A stretch of DNA of 64,000 nucleotides, taken from the NCBI RefSeq assembly GCF_954871325.1, contig NC_088775.1, positions 80,143,561 through 80,207,560 on the forward strand, in the 5' to 3' direction. Below the pieces are notes generated by a model. The model was not told where the DNA came from. It ran no database searches and saw only the letters and a list, made by a program, of their open reading frames with translations. Position numbers and translations under genes: made by a program. Numbering within the stretch: the first letter of the stretch is position 1; each line of letters begins with the position of its first letter. Below are positions 24,441-39,400 of the stretch, one piece after another. The stretch is from Gordionus sp. m RMFG-2023. Taxonomy: Eukaryota; Nematomorpha; Gordioida; Chordodea; Parachordodidae.

Positions 24441-25229
24441 ATAGTTTATTTATTCCTTCTGCGCAATAAGCTATAAAGCACATGAGGAAGTCAAGAAATT
24501 CCATACACAAAAAATTGATATCATCCTAACTAAAACACCAGGCAAGCCATTTTCTTTTCTAATCTCCTTTTTCCGAGTCCTGGATCGCCCGTCTATATGA
24601 GGCAATTTAATTTGGAGACGACCCGTGAGTATCTGTACCCTATATAATTGGCCATTACAAACCTACTCAACAAAAATATATGGAGGCATATTTCAATAAA
24701 TTTTACAAAATTCAAAAATATGATTATGACAAATTTATAATATTCTTAATTTGGCAAAAAATATATATCATAAATAGATAGTAATTTCAATATTTAAAAT
24801 AAATATGACCAGTAACTAGTCATAAGGAAATAAAATATAAAAGGACATGGCAGGAAGTTGGAAATAATGGATGGAAAATAATTTTCTAAAATAAAATTAA
24901 ATATGTATCAACAATATAGAAAATAAATAATAAAAAAAATTTGAATAAAATCTTATTTAAAATAATACTATTAAAAATTATTTTTATAGACAAATATTTT
25001 ATAAAATTTAAGTATAATAATATAATTTATATAAAAAAATACAAATTTAAACAATAAATGCTCTGTGTACAAATAAATTGGATTATTTAATTTGGCTCGT
25101 CGTCGTCATTATGCTTGATATTCTTTTTATATTAAAACTTGGTATCTCCTATATTTTTTTTTGATAAAAATAAATGTAGAATATATAATGCTATTAAGAT
25201 AAACGATTAATTGTGCTTAAACGTAATAA

Positions 25230-25602
25230 TCAGAGTTCCGACTATAGTTGGGTAATTACTAAATTTTTAGCCGTTAAATAACAGTTTTTAGCCGAAAACG
25301 ATCGCTTTGGTCTTGGGGTTTTTCTTAAAAAGATAGCAGCTCAAATTTGGAGAACACTAATATGGTTAACGGTGCAGATATGCACCAGGCTAGATTTTCT
25401 ATTTAGGATTATTTTTTATTGGCTGATTTTTTTTAGAATATCATATTTGAGTATTAGTCAATATAATTTTAAAAAAATGAGCATTATTCCACTAGAAAAA
25501 TCTTGACCATTAATGGGTTAACAGATTTCCTCCGACAAGCGCTTGAAAATTGAGGCGAATTAGCCGACATTTAACCATTGCCCAACTATAATTCTGACAA
25601 GT
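25230..25602. mobile_element. short inverted-repeat element, ends CAGA..TATAGTTGGG
   Basis: The left end CAGAGTTCCGACTATAGTTGGG and the right end CCCAACTATAATTCTG are inverse apart from a small insertion. The repeats extend with TTAGCCG/CGGCTAA-type phrases. At about 370 bp it has no coding capacity. No convincing target duplication is visible, so the superfamily is unassigned. Confidence 0.5.
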
Positions 25603-25779
25603 AATTCAAGATGTAATAATAAAATAAGAATACCGGATTAAATTTTATTATAAAAAAATACTCTTTAAAAATGTCAAAAAGTGATTATTACAACGTTAAT
25701 ATCAGGAAAACCAGTAAATTATCTCCATTCCTATAATATGCTTGATAAATTACGGACAATCATAATTTCAAAGTATATT

Positions 25780-27421
25780 TTAGGGAAACGAGTTAAAAAA
25801 GAAAAAAAAAACCAACTTCATACAATAAAGATTAAAACTTACGCGTCTAAAAAAAGAAGATAATTGTCGAAAATTGATCAAAGGCATTAAGCTAGGCCTG
25901 CCGTGGGCGCATTGAAATGGTAAATTGCAAAATTTAAGCTGCATAATCAATTCGGCGCACTGTAAATTGGTGAGTGGCTCGTTAAATTTTATGGCGTCTT
26001 GAGATAACGTTGAGAAAATATTGAATATTATATATTGTCTTTTATAAAAAAATGTTTACTATGACAAGCCTTTGAGCATAAAATTTCGAAAAGTGTTTTG
26101 GGAATCCTCCTTATAATACCATTGCTTGATTTGATTTCCTAAATATAGATAGAAAAAAAATAATCAATTTAATTATAAGATGGAAAAAATTTTTATAATT
26201 TTTTTGAAAAATTTTAATATTTTATTAATAAAAAAAACTTCACCTGAATAATTTCGATTATCAAATTTTTAATCAATGCCATAAAAGAATTAGGTAAAAC
26301 AATATTTGCATTATAATCATCATCCATTTTGAGAGCTAATTTTTTATCGCCATTTTTCTTGTTTTTTTTATGACTAGTACTATACTTCTGGCTTTTGTAA
26401 ACATCGCCCAATAAGAATTGAAAATTTAAAAACAAGGCCTCGGGAAGATTCTTTATTCGAATCCGGTGTCCATCTTTAAAAATAGCGAAATCACCAGTAT
26501 TGTCAATATATTCATCACACTCAAAATGTATACCTAATCTCCAGAATTGTTCCCTTATGATTTATAAAAATAGAATTTATAGTTGCTTTTATATGTGTTA
26601 GCGTCAATCTGTTTTCCGGCAATGTGTTATTTTTAATACTTTAAATCATTTTAGAGCACGTTTTTATTTAAAACGGGAAATGTATTCCTTCATGTTTGGA
26701 ATACCTATCTTATGAATTGAAGACAATTTTGTAGTTATCCTTTGAATCATTTATAAGAGAAAGAGACATATAAAGTGTAAAAGTTCATGCAAAATTGCCT
26801 GAAATTCATAGAGTAGGTATTCCAAACGTGATGAAATAGACCCGGTAAAATCAGATTTTTAAATTTAAAAATGATTTAAAATTTAATAAATAACACGTCG
26901 GAAAAAAACACGTTGACGCTAAAAAGTATATAGCATTTTACCTCGTTGAATATCATATTAAAATTCACGAGCACCACTTTAAATATATGTAAAATAAGTC
27001 TAAAATGATGCTTTTAAAATTTATACTTATATCCTATAATTAGCTCCGTATCTTCTTGACTCAAGGAAAGTAGAACAGGCACAGATAAAGGAACGATCAG
27101 CGAAGCATCGATATCTTTGTTCCTCGGGAAATATTCTTTTTGTAGGTTTTATAAAATGTTTATTATAATGCTTTGCAAAAAAAAACTAAACTTACTTTTT
27201 GACAGAGATTCTAATAAAATTCTCTCATGTGCGGCGTGTTGATCCAGGAGATAAATATCGAATTCGTTACTAATCTCGCCGATTGTTGTATCAAGTGAAT
27301 TATTTACATAAAAACAAATATATTTCTGGTCTAACTGACCAATCACCTTGCAAAGATATAAATTTTAAAAAAAAACAGTCTAAGTGTATATTAAATATGT
27401 TATTTATTCTTTCTTTCTTTT

Positions 27422-27476
<55 letters not shown>

Positions 27477-30400
27477 ATCTTCTTTTTCTTTCTGTCATTT
27501 TTTTCAACCTTAGCTTTGTCGAAGATCGTTTTATCAGTGTTTGTAGGCATATCAATTTTATAAAGATTATTGTGAATGACTGGTACAAGATTCGCAATAA
27601 ATTTGTTCTAAAAAAATAATAAATGTATTTTTTATTTATCATATTGTTCATATAGAAAAATATTTATTATATATTAATAAACTGAGTTATGGAGTTTAGA
27701 GCTTGATTGATAAGGAGTCGAAGTCTTGAATAAAGCTATTTGTTTTTATAAAAATATTTTTTAAGATGGGAATGAAATTCTTTAAATTTTAATTTCCCAC
27801 CTTAATATTTAAAGCAAGTTCGAGAGAGACACTGTATTAAAATTTATTATTGGTTTATTATAATTCTCAAAAAACACAAATTAACACAAAAAATGAAAGA
27901 AGAGTATATAAATAAAATAAAAATGATCAGGTGATGATATTCTTACTTTTTTTAATGCCTTTTATATACTAGATCGCGAAGAAAAATTTTTCAAATAATA
28001 TAAATAATCCTTTCTATTCGAATCATATAATAATAAACAATAAATAAATTTCTCACTCGTTAAAACAAATGACACACATATTTTCTTACTACTTTAATAG
28101 TATATATATTACTACAAAATTTACTTTTAAAAGTTTTAAAATGTTTTTGAGTCCAATTGTTTGATATAACACGCTCAGCTTTGCTTAATAATGTATTTGT
28201 TGGTTTAAATAAATTATCAGATTTTTCGAATGAAGAAAAGCTGATAGCTTCTTCTAATATTGTTGTTTTATCAGTTTCTATCATCGAATAATTTGAATCA
28301 GAGTCTTTAGAAGTGCTGACAACTTCATTAAGAATATTATTATTGTCAACCCGATGCTTCTCAATCACATTTATGGAATCATTCATAACTTTAGCCAATT
28401 TTTTGGAATAATTTAAACGAACACGAATAGAATCTTGAGTATTTCGTTGTTTTGAAGTGATATCACAAAATGATAGCTCATCATTATTATAAGCTTTTTC
28501 TATAGCTAAAATCGGGGAAGATATGGGTAAATTTATTTTGATCGGGTTTTGATGAGCGTCCTTTCTACTCGAATCGTGCCCATCTAAACCCGCTTCGAGG
28601 TTTATGTATTTTTGAAAATTGGTAGTTATAAATGGAGGCGCTTTTCTTTCATACACTTTTGGCGATAATTTTGGTGTCTTCTTATCTTCATTTTTCCTTT
28701 GAGGATAACGGTTAGGATGGAAATGTGAATTCTTAGGCGATCTGTTGAACATAAACTCAGATGCTGTTGGAGTATTCGAAGAATGGCAAGGTACATCATC
28801 GATTCTGGGGCAAACTTCTTGTGATCCAGAATGGAGGAATGTATTATGACTGTGTGCGGGATGAGTTGACGTGTTTAAAAACAACGGAGTTATATTATTA
28901 TCAATGCATATCGGTTTAGCGGTAACATTTTCTTCTAAAGGCACATATTCGTCAAAGTTTTCTCCGCATGTCGAATTATTAACATATTCATATCTATTAG
29001 ACTCTATCACCTTTCGCGGGGTTCGGTATTTGGACAAATAAGGGAGACTTAACATTGATTTATATTTAATTTTAACGGAGTTACAACATTTATGAGCATT
29101 CGTGTCTCTTCTGCGATAATTGTATCCTAAATAAAATTAGTATGTCTTTGTAATTAAATATTGATTTTTTTTTAAAAAAAAAGAAACATACCTAGGTTTT
29201 TGTAAGATATATTTTTAGCTTTAAAATTCTTCAGTATTTTATCTTTACTTCGCTGATGGTCAGCACATTTGCCAGCTAAAATAGTATTGTAAACGCTGGT
29301 TTTTGTACTACATGAATCCGACATTGATAGCCTAAATAAATCTTTTTCGCGAATAATCTCACTCAGGGAATTATAACCTTTATCACTACAAATAAATGGC
29401 TTATTAGACCATTTCTCGTTGTATCTATACTTTGCCCAAAAGTGACTACTCCTGCAATTTATGAGAACAGGCTCGCGCAAAAGTTTATCCGAAATTGCGA
29501 CTTTATTTTGGATCGTATCCGTTTCAAATTTCTTTCTTTTACACCTTAGAGGTTCCTTGACTCGTAGATGTGATAACTCTAAAATAATATTCTTATCAGG
29601 TTTCGGTAATGTTAGCCCAGAACCTAGGGTATTGACATTTAAAGCATAGCACGATCTGGGAATTTCACTTTCTTTCTCGGTCATTTTATATTCCTGTTGA
29701 TTCGATTTATTGTCATCATTATTTTTAAAGTCGAATGGTAAAAACGAGGGTAACTTATTCACTGTTTTGTTAGGTCGAGTATGATGGTATAACGACAGGA
29801 TCTCGTTTATCATACTCTGTAGGAATACCGCGAAGCTGGAATGGTTCAAAAGAGTGTTTTCAAATTGAGAGTCCGAATAACTAGTGCGACTCGAGAGATG
29901 ACCCGAAGAGTAGTTAATGTCTAGTATGAATACGGGGTAAAAATAATGGCCACCATTGTTCACGAAATTAGCGTATAAATTTTTGTACCCATTTGGGTCA
30001 CCCAACGAGTCGAGTAGACCGTTTATAAAATACTTGTTTATATGAGATCGAATCTGGTTCGTTTCCAAAGCATCGACGTTCGAATATCGATTTTCGTGAC
30101 TCAATGAACGTGCCTTCCCGTTGAGAATTATAAACTGATGCTGCTTATAGGATAGACCCTTGAGATGAAGGTCGTTAATTTTTAGGTCCTTAAAAAACGA
30201 TGCTTCGTCCCAACCGATGATAAGGTTTACCGAAATGTTAATGTCAGTTTTTGTTCGTCTCAGCGGGCTTGATCTTTTCTTATCGCATAGTTCAGCGCGT
30301 TTTTTGTTATTAGAAGCAAATCGATCGTTCAGGCATGTTAAAATAGTCTTTCCCGGAACAAATTTGTCGATATCGTCGAGCGTAACCTGATATTCGTTGT

Positions 30401-33400
30401 TATCGTTCAATAAAGTTCGATAATTTACTTCCCGAATCGAATGATTCAATCGAATCGAGGAATACTGCGGAAACAGGGAGTAAAAATTAGATATTAGTAT
30501 ATTACAATGTAGAACTCCCTTTGAGCGTAAACCTAACTGACAGGATGACTCTACATCTGTCGAAACTGATGGCCTGTTAAATCGTTGTTGTTTGGCAAAA
30601 TTGGTGTCATTCTTGAAGTTAGAAATGACGTATCGAGAATGTAGGAGAGACTCACCTCCGCGGACCTTCTTAGGTGTTAGACCTAGTTCTTTACGCGAAA
30701 AAACGGCTACATGAGATGATAATTTTGTTGATTTATTATCGAAAATGCTGATTATAATGGTCAAGGGTTCGGAGTGAGGAATGAGCCCAGTTTTTACGAG
30801 GAAGATCAAATCGCTTATATTCAAAAAATATCTTTCCCGCGAAATGGTCATCCATTTTTTGCGCACCGGCAAATTGTAGAATAGATTCTTAATAGTTATT
30901 ATGGTTCCCGAGGATGATAACGGTTTTGAAGACGTTGTAATATCGAGCGCCCGACCTGTTTATATATATAATGATGCAATGTAAAATAAAAGCAAACAAA
31001 CACAAAAGATTGTATCCGTGAAAAAAATAAATCTTGTAACTTGTTATTAATAAGCAGCGTCTAGCCGCGTCCAAAACTATCTAGCCCTGGAACGGAGGGT
31101 TTTATATAAAATAAATAATATAAATCAAATTTGTAATTCGTTTCATTTTAATTGGTATTCCATTTTTATTGATAAATTTTTGAGTAAATTACTAAAAAAA
31201 TTTAAAAATAAATATGCAAATCATCAGTCACACTTGTAAGACTTCGAAACTGATATTTAATTTCTTTAAAAATATATATGTTCTTTACATTATCGTTACC
31301 TAAAATTTCGATCCCTGCAAATATTAATCTTTGAGCCCGGTTCAAAATTTGTATGGCCAGCTCGAATTATTATATCCATTCAAGCCCCGAGCAGCGAGTT
31401 TAGAGTTCTTATTTCAATAATATAAATATAATCCTAAACCCATAGATATTTTAGTAATCATTTTGTTTTTAATAAAAGAAATTCAACTAAGATATTATTT
31501 TCTAGTTTATTTTTTTTAAGCCCAAACCCGGACCCGAATTATTTTAAAATGTAAATTTAAGCCTGACATGCTAGGCTCGAGCTCGGCTTCAGACAGGATT
31601 TAGGAACGACTTGCAAGGCTCTAAACCCAGACTATGAAAAATACAAAATGGTTAACGCATTGATCTTCGGGTTTGTATTTATACTAGCAAATCAAATATA
31701 TAATAACATAACTAACTAACTTCTATACTTTTTTCTGTGCGTTAGAAGTGGACTAAAAAAAATTAACAAAAATCAAATCTGTCATTAAATAGACAGCAAG
31801 GACTAGAGGAACAGTATTTTCTAATTATTTATTTTTTTAAAAAAATTAAAAACAACACTGTGTAACAAGAAAAATGAGAGAAGAAAATAAAAACAAGTTT
31901 TGGTGCAGAATTTGACGCTGAGTTCGAATCCGCTTTCCAAATTTTCCCTACACGTGAAGTTTTAAAAATATTACCGTATAAAGACAACTTTTCAAAATCT
32001 CAAAAATGGTAAAATTTAGGTCTTTATTTTAAAAAGTATTGAATAAAAATCCTTGAAAATTGGTGATAGTGTTAAACTTATATTTCTTTATAAATTTACT
32101 AATTTTTATAATTTTTTATCGATTGGTTTTTGAGAAAAATGATAAAGAATTTCGTTTTGGGGCCTTAAGTTTTCAATTTAAATTACTATCAAAATTATTA
32201 ACTTTAGAAGATAAATTTTATATAATTTTGCTTCAAATATGCTCAAGATTATATATTAATTCTAATTATGTTTCAAAAGTACTCTATGCCATGAAAATTC
32301 AACTAAAATCTATAAATTTAAAAAGTCGGTACAGATATTTTCGAACTTTTTAATTTATTAAATTTTCTCTGTAGTTAAGGTAATATTTATCTTTTTTAGT
32401 TGTATTTAGTAATATTTTATGCTTTTATGATCAATTTATACCAAAATCAGATATCTATACCCACTTTTTTAATTTTGTACTCTTTTTGAATTGAGCATTT
32501 TTGAAGCAAAATTCATTTAAAATGCAATAATTGGTAATTTTTTCATATTTTTTATTAATATTTATCTTTTTTAGATGTATTTAAGAATATTTGTTTTTTT
32601 AATCAATTTATATCAAAATATATGATTTTCCAACGGAGTACCTTAAACCCGTAGTATGGGCAATAAATAATAATGCCAAATAACGAGTAGCGCGCTTAAT
32701 TTTTCATAAACATTTAATTTCTTTCAATAATTTTTTTTTGAGAACGAAATCCACAATAAATATATATATTAAATGTAAGCTATATTAAAAAAGATTTTAA
32801 AGGTAAATTTAAAAAATATAGGTTGTTAAAAAATTGAGTAAGGATTTTATAAAGAAAAATGTATAATAATAATAAGGAAGGTTTGCTGCAAAAATTAAGA
32901 TAGTTTTTTAGTTGTAGGGATCATTAAAACCGAAGTTATAAACCTTCAAAAAGTGCTAAAATGACCTTTTTGGCCACTTTAACCTATAATAAATAAAAAA
33001 TCTGACGTGCTAGAAAAAAAACTGACAGCAGATTTAGAATATGCATAAAAAACTGTCTTAAAATATGTTTATTTTATTTTCTCCCAAAAAATCAAGTCGA
33101 AATTTGTCACACAGTGTAATATATCAAAATTGGTAAACATTAAAATAATATTTTTATCTAAGAATAAAAATTATAATATAAATTTAAAAAGACTATAAAA
33201 TTTTCATGATAAATTATCTCCTGGCAAATATTAATGGATACAATTACTCCGAAAGAAATTAATAGAAAATAAAACATAAAATCACTAAAATTAAAGAAAA
33301 ACTCACAAGATCTTTATCATTAAAGAAATGCAAAGCAAAAAAACCTATAGGGGGGCAGGGGTTAAGTCTAAAATGTAGACTAAAATTTTTATCATTCAAA

Positions 33401-36400
33401 TTAAATAATTATACATAATATTTTATTTCAAAACAATTGAATAATTTTTATTCATAATCTAGATAATATTCATCAATATTAATACGTCTAACTAAATATC
33501 CTCCTTTATCCTGAATCATGGTTAGCGCGAATTCGCGACGATTAATACAAAAATACGAAATTTCTTTATAAAAAGTAAATATATTTTGTATACCTAGCCA
33601 CGAATTAGCGCCAACTGTAAGTACAGGGTTAAGCCATTCCATAAAAATACGTCTATTCAAAGCGAAAAAAAACATAGAGTAGTAGTAGAGTTGTTAAAGT
33701 TCAATTTAGCCAATTTAAAATTAAGATTTTAGCCAAAATAATATTGCGTCCGCCTCGAGATTTCGGTAATGAATGCCCAAAACTTTCTATCATATATGAG
33801 CAAAATCTCCAGGTTTGCGTAATCTTTTTTGAAGAAAATATTGGGTAAGCTGTTTTCAAAAATAGAGCTTTTTAACATTAGGTAGGGGATATAACGATTC
33901 CAAGTCTTTTTTCATTGCACAGGTTTTGCCAGTTTTTAAAAAATTTTTATAACCCGTCCTAGGTAAATTACCTCACGAATTTTCTCAGAATGAATTAAAG
34001 TCATTTAACATAAACTTATACACATAAGTGATAACATAATTACTTAAATTCAGCGAGCAGTCATTTCCATTAAGCTATGAAAAATATTTTGATCTTTATT
34101 CATGATTATGCTCCAGATATGATTTAAATAAAAGTGATTATTTTTATTATAAGTTTTTTCTTTATTTTAGTATGCAGAATATCTAAATAACCAATTTGTA
34201 GATTTTTGATTTAGTTGCATTTATTTAATTAATTTAAGTAAATATAACCACCTACCCATGAGTAGTTAGATGGAAAGGCCATTATTCCTATATTTCAAAA
34301 TGAACAAATGTATAAGATTTTAATTTTATATATTATTTATTAAATTTTGGCATTTGAGTATATTTTAAGGCATTAGTACAGTTATAGCTAGTGTTGTTAA
34401 AAAGTCGAGTTCACCCGACTCCGACTCAGAGTCTGAATTCGTTAGTCGTGAACTCGAGTCGAGAACATGAGTTTTCAACTTGAGTCGTGAATTTAAGTCA
34501 ACTAGAGGACGAGTATTTAGAATTAGTATTGTTAGTGTTGTTATTCGACTGAGTCGAGTCGACTTAGTCGAAAACTGAGTCTAAGAGTCGTGAACTCAAG
34601 TCTATATACTTGAGTCGACTAGAGGACGAATATTTTTATAAACTTGAGTCGTCGACTAGAGGACGAATATTTCAAATTAATTATTAATAAATAAGATTTT
34701 TTCTGTTTTTTACATTTTTTTATTTTAGACTTCCACCTTGAGATTTAAATAGGAATTATATACTTTAGTCAACTAGAGGACGAATAGTTCTATGAACTAG
34801 ATTCGACTAGAGGACGAATATTTCAAATTAGATATTATTAATTAAGATATTTGTTGTTTATTACTTTTTTTTATTTTAGACTTCCAACTTGAGTTGCAAA
34901 TAGGAATTATATACTTGAGTCGACAAGAGGACAAATAGTTTTCTATGAACTTGAGTCGACTAGAGGACGAATATTTCAAATTAGTTTTTATTTATTAAGA
35001 TATTTGTTCTGTTTTTTACATTTATTTACTTTAGACTTCCAACTTGAGTTATGAATACAAAATATATACTTGAGTCGACTAGAGGACGAATAGTTATACT
35101 TCTATGAACGTGAGTCGACTAGAGGACGAATATTTCAAATTTTATTAATTAAGATATTTGTGATCTATTTTTTACATTTATATACTTTAGACTTTGAACT
35201 TGACCATGAATACGAAATATATAATTGAGTCGACTAGAGGACGAATATTTCATATTAGTTATTATTAATTAATTTATTTATTTGTTCTGTTTTTACACAG
35301 GATAATTATAATGACCAATATTGTTTGTTAGCTGTTTTAATTTTCCACCTATTAAAATAAGCTTAAAATTTTAATGTTGCAGATACACATGGTATGTGTA
35401 CCTGGACCACCTGCTAAAACACAGTTTTTAGGTCGTAAAGCAAATCTACTCACCTAACTGTATATCGTTATGAGTCTCTCCAAAGTGAATGAAAAGTTCT
35501 TTAATATTACATAAAATTAGCCTTTTCTGCACTTGATATTTTCCTATTTACATATAAAATTATTTTTGCCTGCATAAGTAGTGTTGTTAATAGGATGGTT
35601 GTGTAGAGCCCAGACCCGGGGTTTGGGTCTAAAATATCGGCAAAACCAGCTCTGAGCACGAACCCCGAGCACAGACCCGGCGTTCAGACCCAAGGTCCAG
35701 ATCCGGATAGATGGCACAAAGGTTTAGACATCTATTATCGAAAACTCGATGCTTAGACAATTGTTTTCTGGTTAAAATATTGATTTAGCCGTTTTTAAAA
35801 ATCGGCTCAAAAAGAGCCGTTTAACAACACTAATGGAAATCCTGTTCACATTATTTAGTAAATATATATTTTATTATATCATTGAAAACATAGTCCCTTT
35901 TTTGCTTAAAAATACAGGTAAAGCATTATAGGTAAACCGAATGTTAAAGACTCAATTTGGCGCCAATTTTTATTATTTTTTGATAGCCCTTTAGAGAATA
36001 TTTTTACTTACAATATGATATATAATTAGTTTTGAGATAAAGATTTTACAGATTTGAGCCCCTATATCTTAAGAACCAGGTGTTATAGCGAGCTAAAATA
36101 AACGGCTTTCTCATTTATTTACCCTTCTAAATAATTCCAGAAAATAATGAAATAAAGATGTGGATAAAATTTAATTTTAACTATTTTATATAATTATTTT
36201 TACTTTTTGCAAAGTCATGTCTGATACATTTTTTATATATTTTATAAACAGACAAAGTTAGATCATGTTTTTTTTCAAATAATATTTTATTTTTTGTTTA
36301 TAAATTTTTTTATGTACATGATGAGAATTTATTTTTTAGGTATAGAAATTAAAATATAAATCATTTTTGATTGTTGCTATTGTATTATTTTTTTATAATA

Positions 36401-39400
36401 TTTTTTATTTAAAAAAAACTTTTCTATAATTCAAAGATTCAAACATTAATAAATCTAAGAAGTAATTATGGTCTGATCAACAAATTCTTGAATAATATAA
36501 GAGATATATAAAATAGTGATGTTTTGGACGGCCTGATTAAGATTTTAGCCAAATTAATATTATGCAAGATTGGAGATTTGGCAAATAGAGGTAAAAACCT
36601 TTCTGCCATATATGTGTAAAATCTACAGGCTTACAAAATATAATTATGGTTATAATCTTAATTGGGCCGTTCAACAATGCTAATATAAAATAGCTAAAAA
36701 TTTATTATTAATACTTTCTAATTTTCGTGAAGAGCTTAAATTCGAGCATAAATTTATTTGATCAAAATTATTCCTCAATAATTTAAAAGAGATATAGAAC
36801 TTAGCTAAAAAGTTATCTAATATTTTTTAATTTTCAAGAAAAATACGAATCAAATCAAATATTTACATAATTCGTGTTTTCGAATCGAATAATTATATTA
36901 TTCGTATTAGTACGAATTAAATAATTCCTTATTCGTGTCCGTTCGAATAATGAAAACATTGGATTTGATTCATCGAATATTCGATGCCAAAAATTAAATT
37001 CTTCAAAAATATATTCAAAAAGGATATTAAAATTTATTAAGTGATTTATAGATGTTGAAAAAAAAAGTAAAAACTTTTCAAGGAACTTTTAAATACTTAA
37101 GAATCATGTCAAATATTTCTGGGTTTGAATATTTCTGAATAATTTCTAATATTTATAAATTATTTCAAATAATAAGAATAATTCGATCGAATAATAAATA
37201 GATAAAAAAAAATATTCCACAGATAATAAATATATTTTCTTTATTCGATTCGAATCAAATAATCTTTTTATTCATAAAATACGAATCTTATGAAATAAAA
37301 TCGAATAGTGAATAATTCGTTTTAGGTATAATTTTATTTTTTGTTAAATTTTACTCAATTTTCTACAAAAGAAAATGATGATATTAAAGTTCGAATCCAA
37401 TATACTAATAGAGAATTTTATTTAAAAAAAATAGTTTCTCGTTTTAGAATCATAAAGATTTCAAAACCCCAGTATTTTCGTAATTTTTAAAGGAATTAGA
37501 ACTATCCGGGATCATCGCGGGTTTTAAAGGGATCCCTTTATACAAAGAATTATTTTAAAGAAAATATAATCAAATATCTTCATTTGAACATTATGATATT
37601 TTTTTTTGTGAAACCTTAGATAAAAGCTGTTAAAAAGCCTATAATCTTATATTAAATAGATTTTTACCACATATCTTCAAATTATTAATTACACAATATT
37701 TATTTATTTTGTAAACATAAAATAACTTTTTAACATAATACAATAAATAAGATACAATATATATAAATAAAATATTTTATATTATATCTCTAACATCCCA
37801 ATTATTAAGGCACATACAATATTTAACGGTTGTCCCCGACATCCTATTTCGTTTCTTCGTCAAAAAATCAACGGCCTTGCTAAAGACTCTTTCACTAGGA
37901 ACGCTTGTTGTTTGTTGTGTGAAGAAATCTTTAGCTATGAGCGACAACGTTGGGTAAAAATCACTATTTTTGGCCCACCAATCAAGTATATTGGTTGAAG
38001 CTGGTGCAACCGGTTCTTTGATGTAATCTATAACTATAAATTCATCTCTACTGAGATCTGGATATTCATAAGCATCCATAAAAATTATAAATTAATATAC
38101 CAAACATTTATAATTACTTTCTCATTTAGTTATGCATGCAAACCGAATAGGGTTGTGTTTCCATATCATCTTTAGAGAAGTCATAAACATTCGCTTTTTG
38201 CGATGGCCAATCATAGCTTTTATATAATGATTTAAATTTTTCATTATAATCCTCCTTTGCTATAAATTTAGGCATATATTTTATTTTTGGAATCTAATAG
38301 TGTAGATACAAAATTGCTAAATGAACCAGCAAATTTTTATATGTTGCACATTTTATCAACATTTTACTAGCCGCATTTTTAAGATCGCTATCGGGATGAT
38401 TTTTCGAAGTTTCGTCTAAAATCTGCTCTATCTTTGTCATAAATAAAACTGAGGTTCCAATAGTAGAAGTATCTGACGATATTTCAAGTGTTATTTTATA
38501 AAAAGGTTTTAAAAAATTTTCAATTTCGTTTAAAGATCTCGCCTCACTATCATTTATATCGAAAGGCGCCATATATTTTTTCCAAAGGTCTTTAATTGTA
38601 TCTAAATTCTATATAAAATATATTATGAAATGTTATATCTCTAAAATTTAAAATTGTAAAACTATTATCTTTAAATATTATTGAATAAAATAATTATATT
38701 ATGGTTTAAAAGGTAGGGAAGACTGAGATTTGTAAAAAAATGGTTCGACTAGACCTAGTTCCCTTTATATATAGTCAAAATTTTGTAAAATTAATTACCA
38801 TTTGTCGTATTTGTAAATACGTACATTTTATATTTTTTTGTTTACGCGAAATGTCAATCAACCGATTAAAATAAGGTTGATTGGATAGAAAAATTAGATG
38901 TAATATATTATATGTGGATTTTTTTTTTTTATGAAATTAATTTCTTTTTATATTAAAATGACGAATTTATTTTATTTTGATTTAATTTAATTATTAATAA
39001 AGAGATCATTGGTGAGTTATATTTTTGTCTGCTTTGTGATTTTTGTAGTTTCGAGAGTTTGTTTGAGTTGTTTCTGTTTTTCTCTTAGTTTGTGTTTAGG
39101 ATTTTTTTTTTAGTGTGTAAGTTTAGATTTCGAATAAAGTCTTAATTTTTTTTAGTGGTGCCTTGTGACGCTGATAGTTTCTTAGGAGTTATTCGGTTTA
39201 GAAGGTAAAACAAAAAATTTTTAATTATATAATTTTCTTAATTTTTTTTGACTGCGCCTTTGTACTAACCATCATACGATTTTGCTAGTGAAGTTTAATT
39301 TAAGGTGCTATTTTAATATTTTCTACAAATATTTTATTTTCTACAAATATTTAAAGTGTTAGTAATTGATTATTAATATTGATTAAAAGATTTATGAGCA

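Noticed and set aside
27283-27513. Frame running through the CTTT microsatellite
   Set aside because: The Ser/Phe/Leu repeats come from the microsatellite, which lies in an MLH3 intron.
31905-31945. tRNA-like 'gttcgaatccg' phrase
   Set aside because: It resembles a T-arm, but no acceptor stem, D-arm or anticodon stem can be folded around it.
32060-32353. 97-aa hydrophobic open frame on the plus strand
   Set aside because: Composition follows the AT-rich intron sequence, there is no family match, and it falls inside the MLH3 intron among relics.
34490-35260. CRISPR-like regularly spaced repeats
   Set aside because: Spacers are themselves repeated and similar, the setting is eukaryotic, and the array is a transposon subterminal region mirrored in the other arm.
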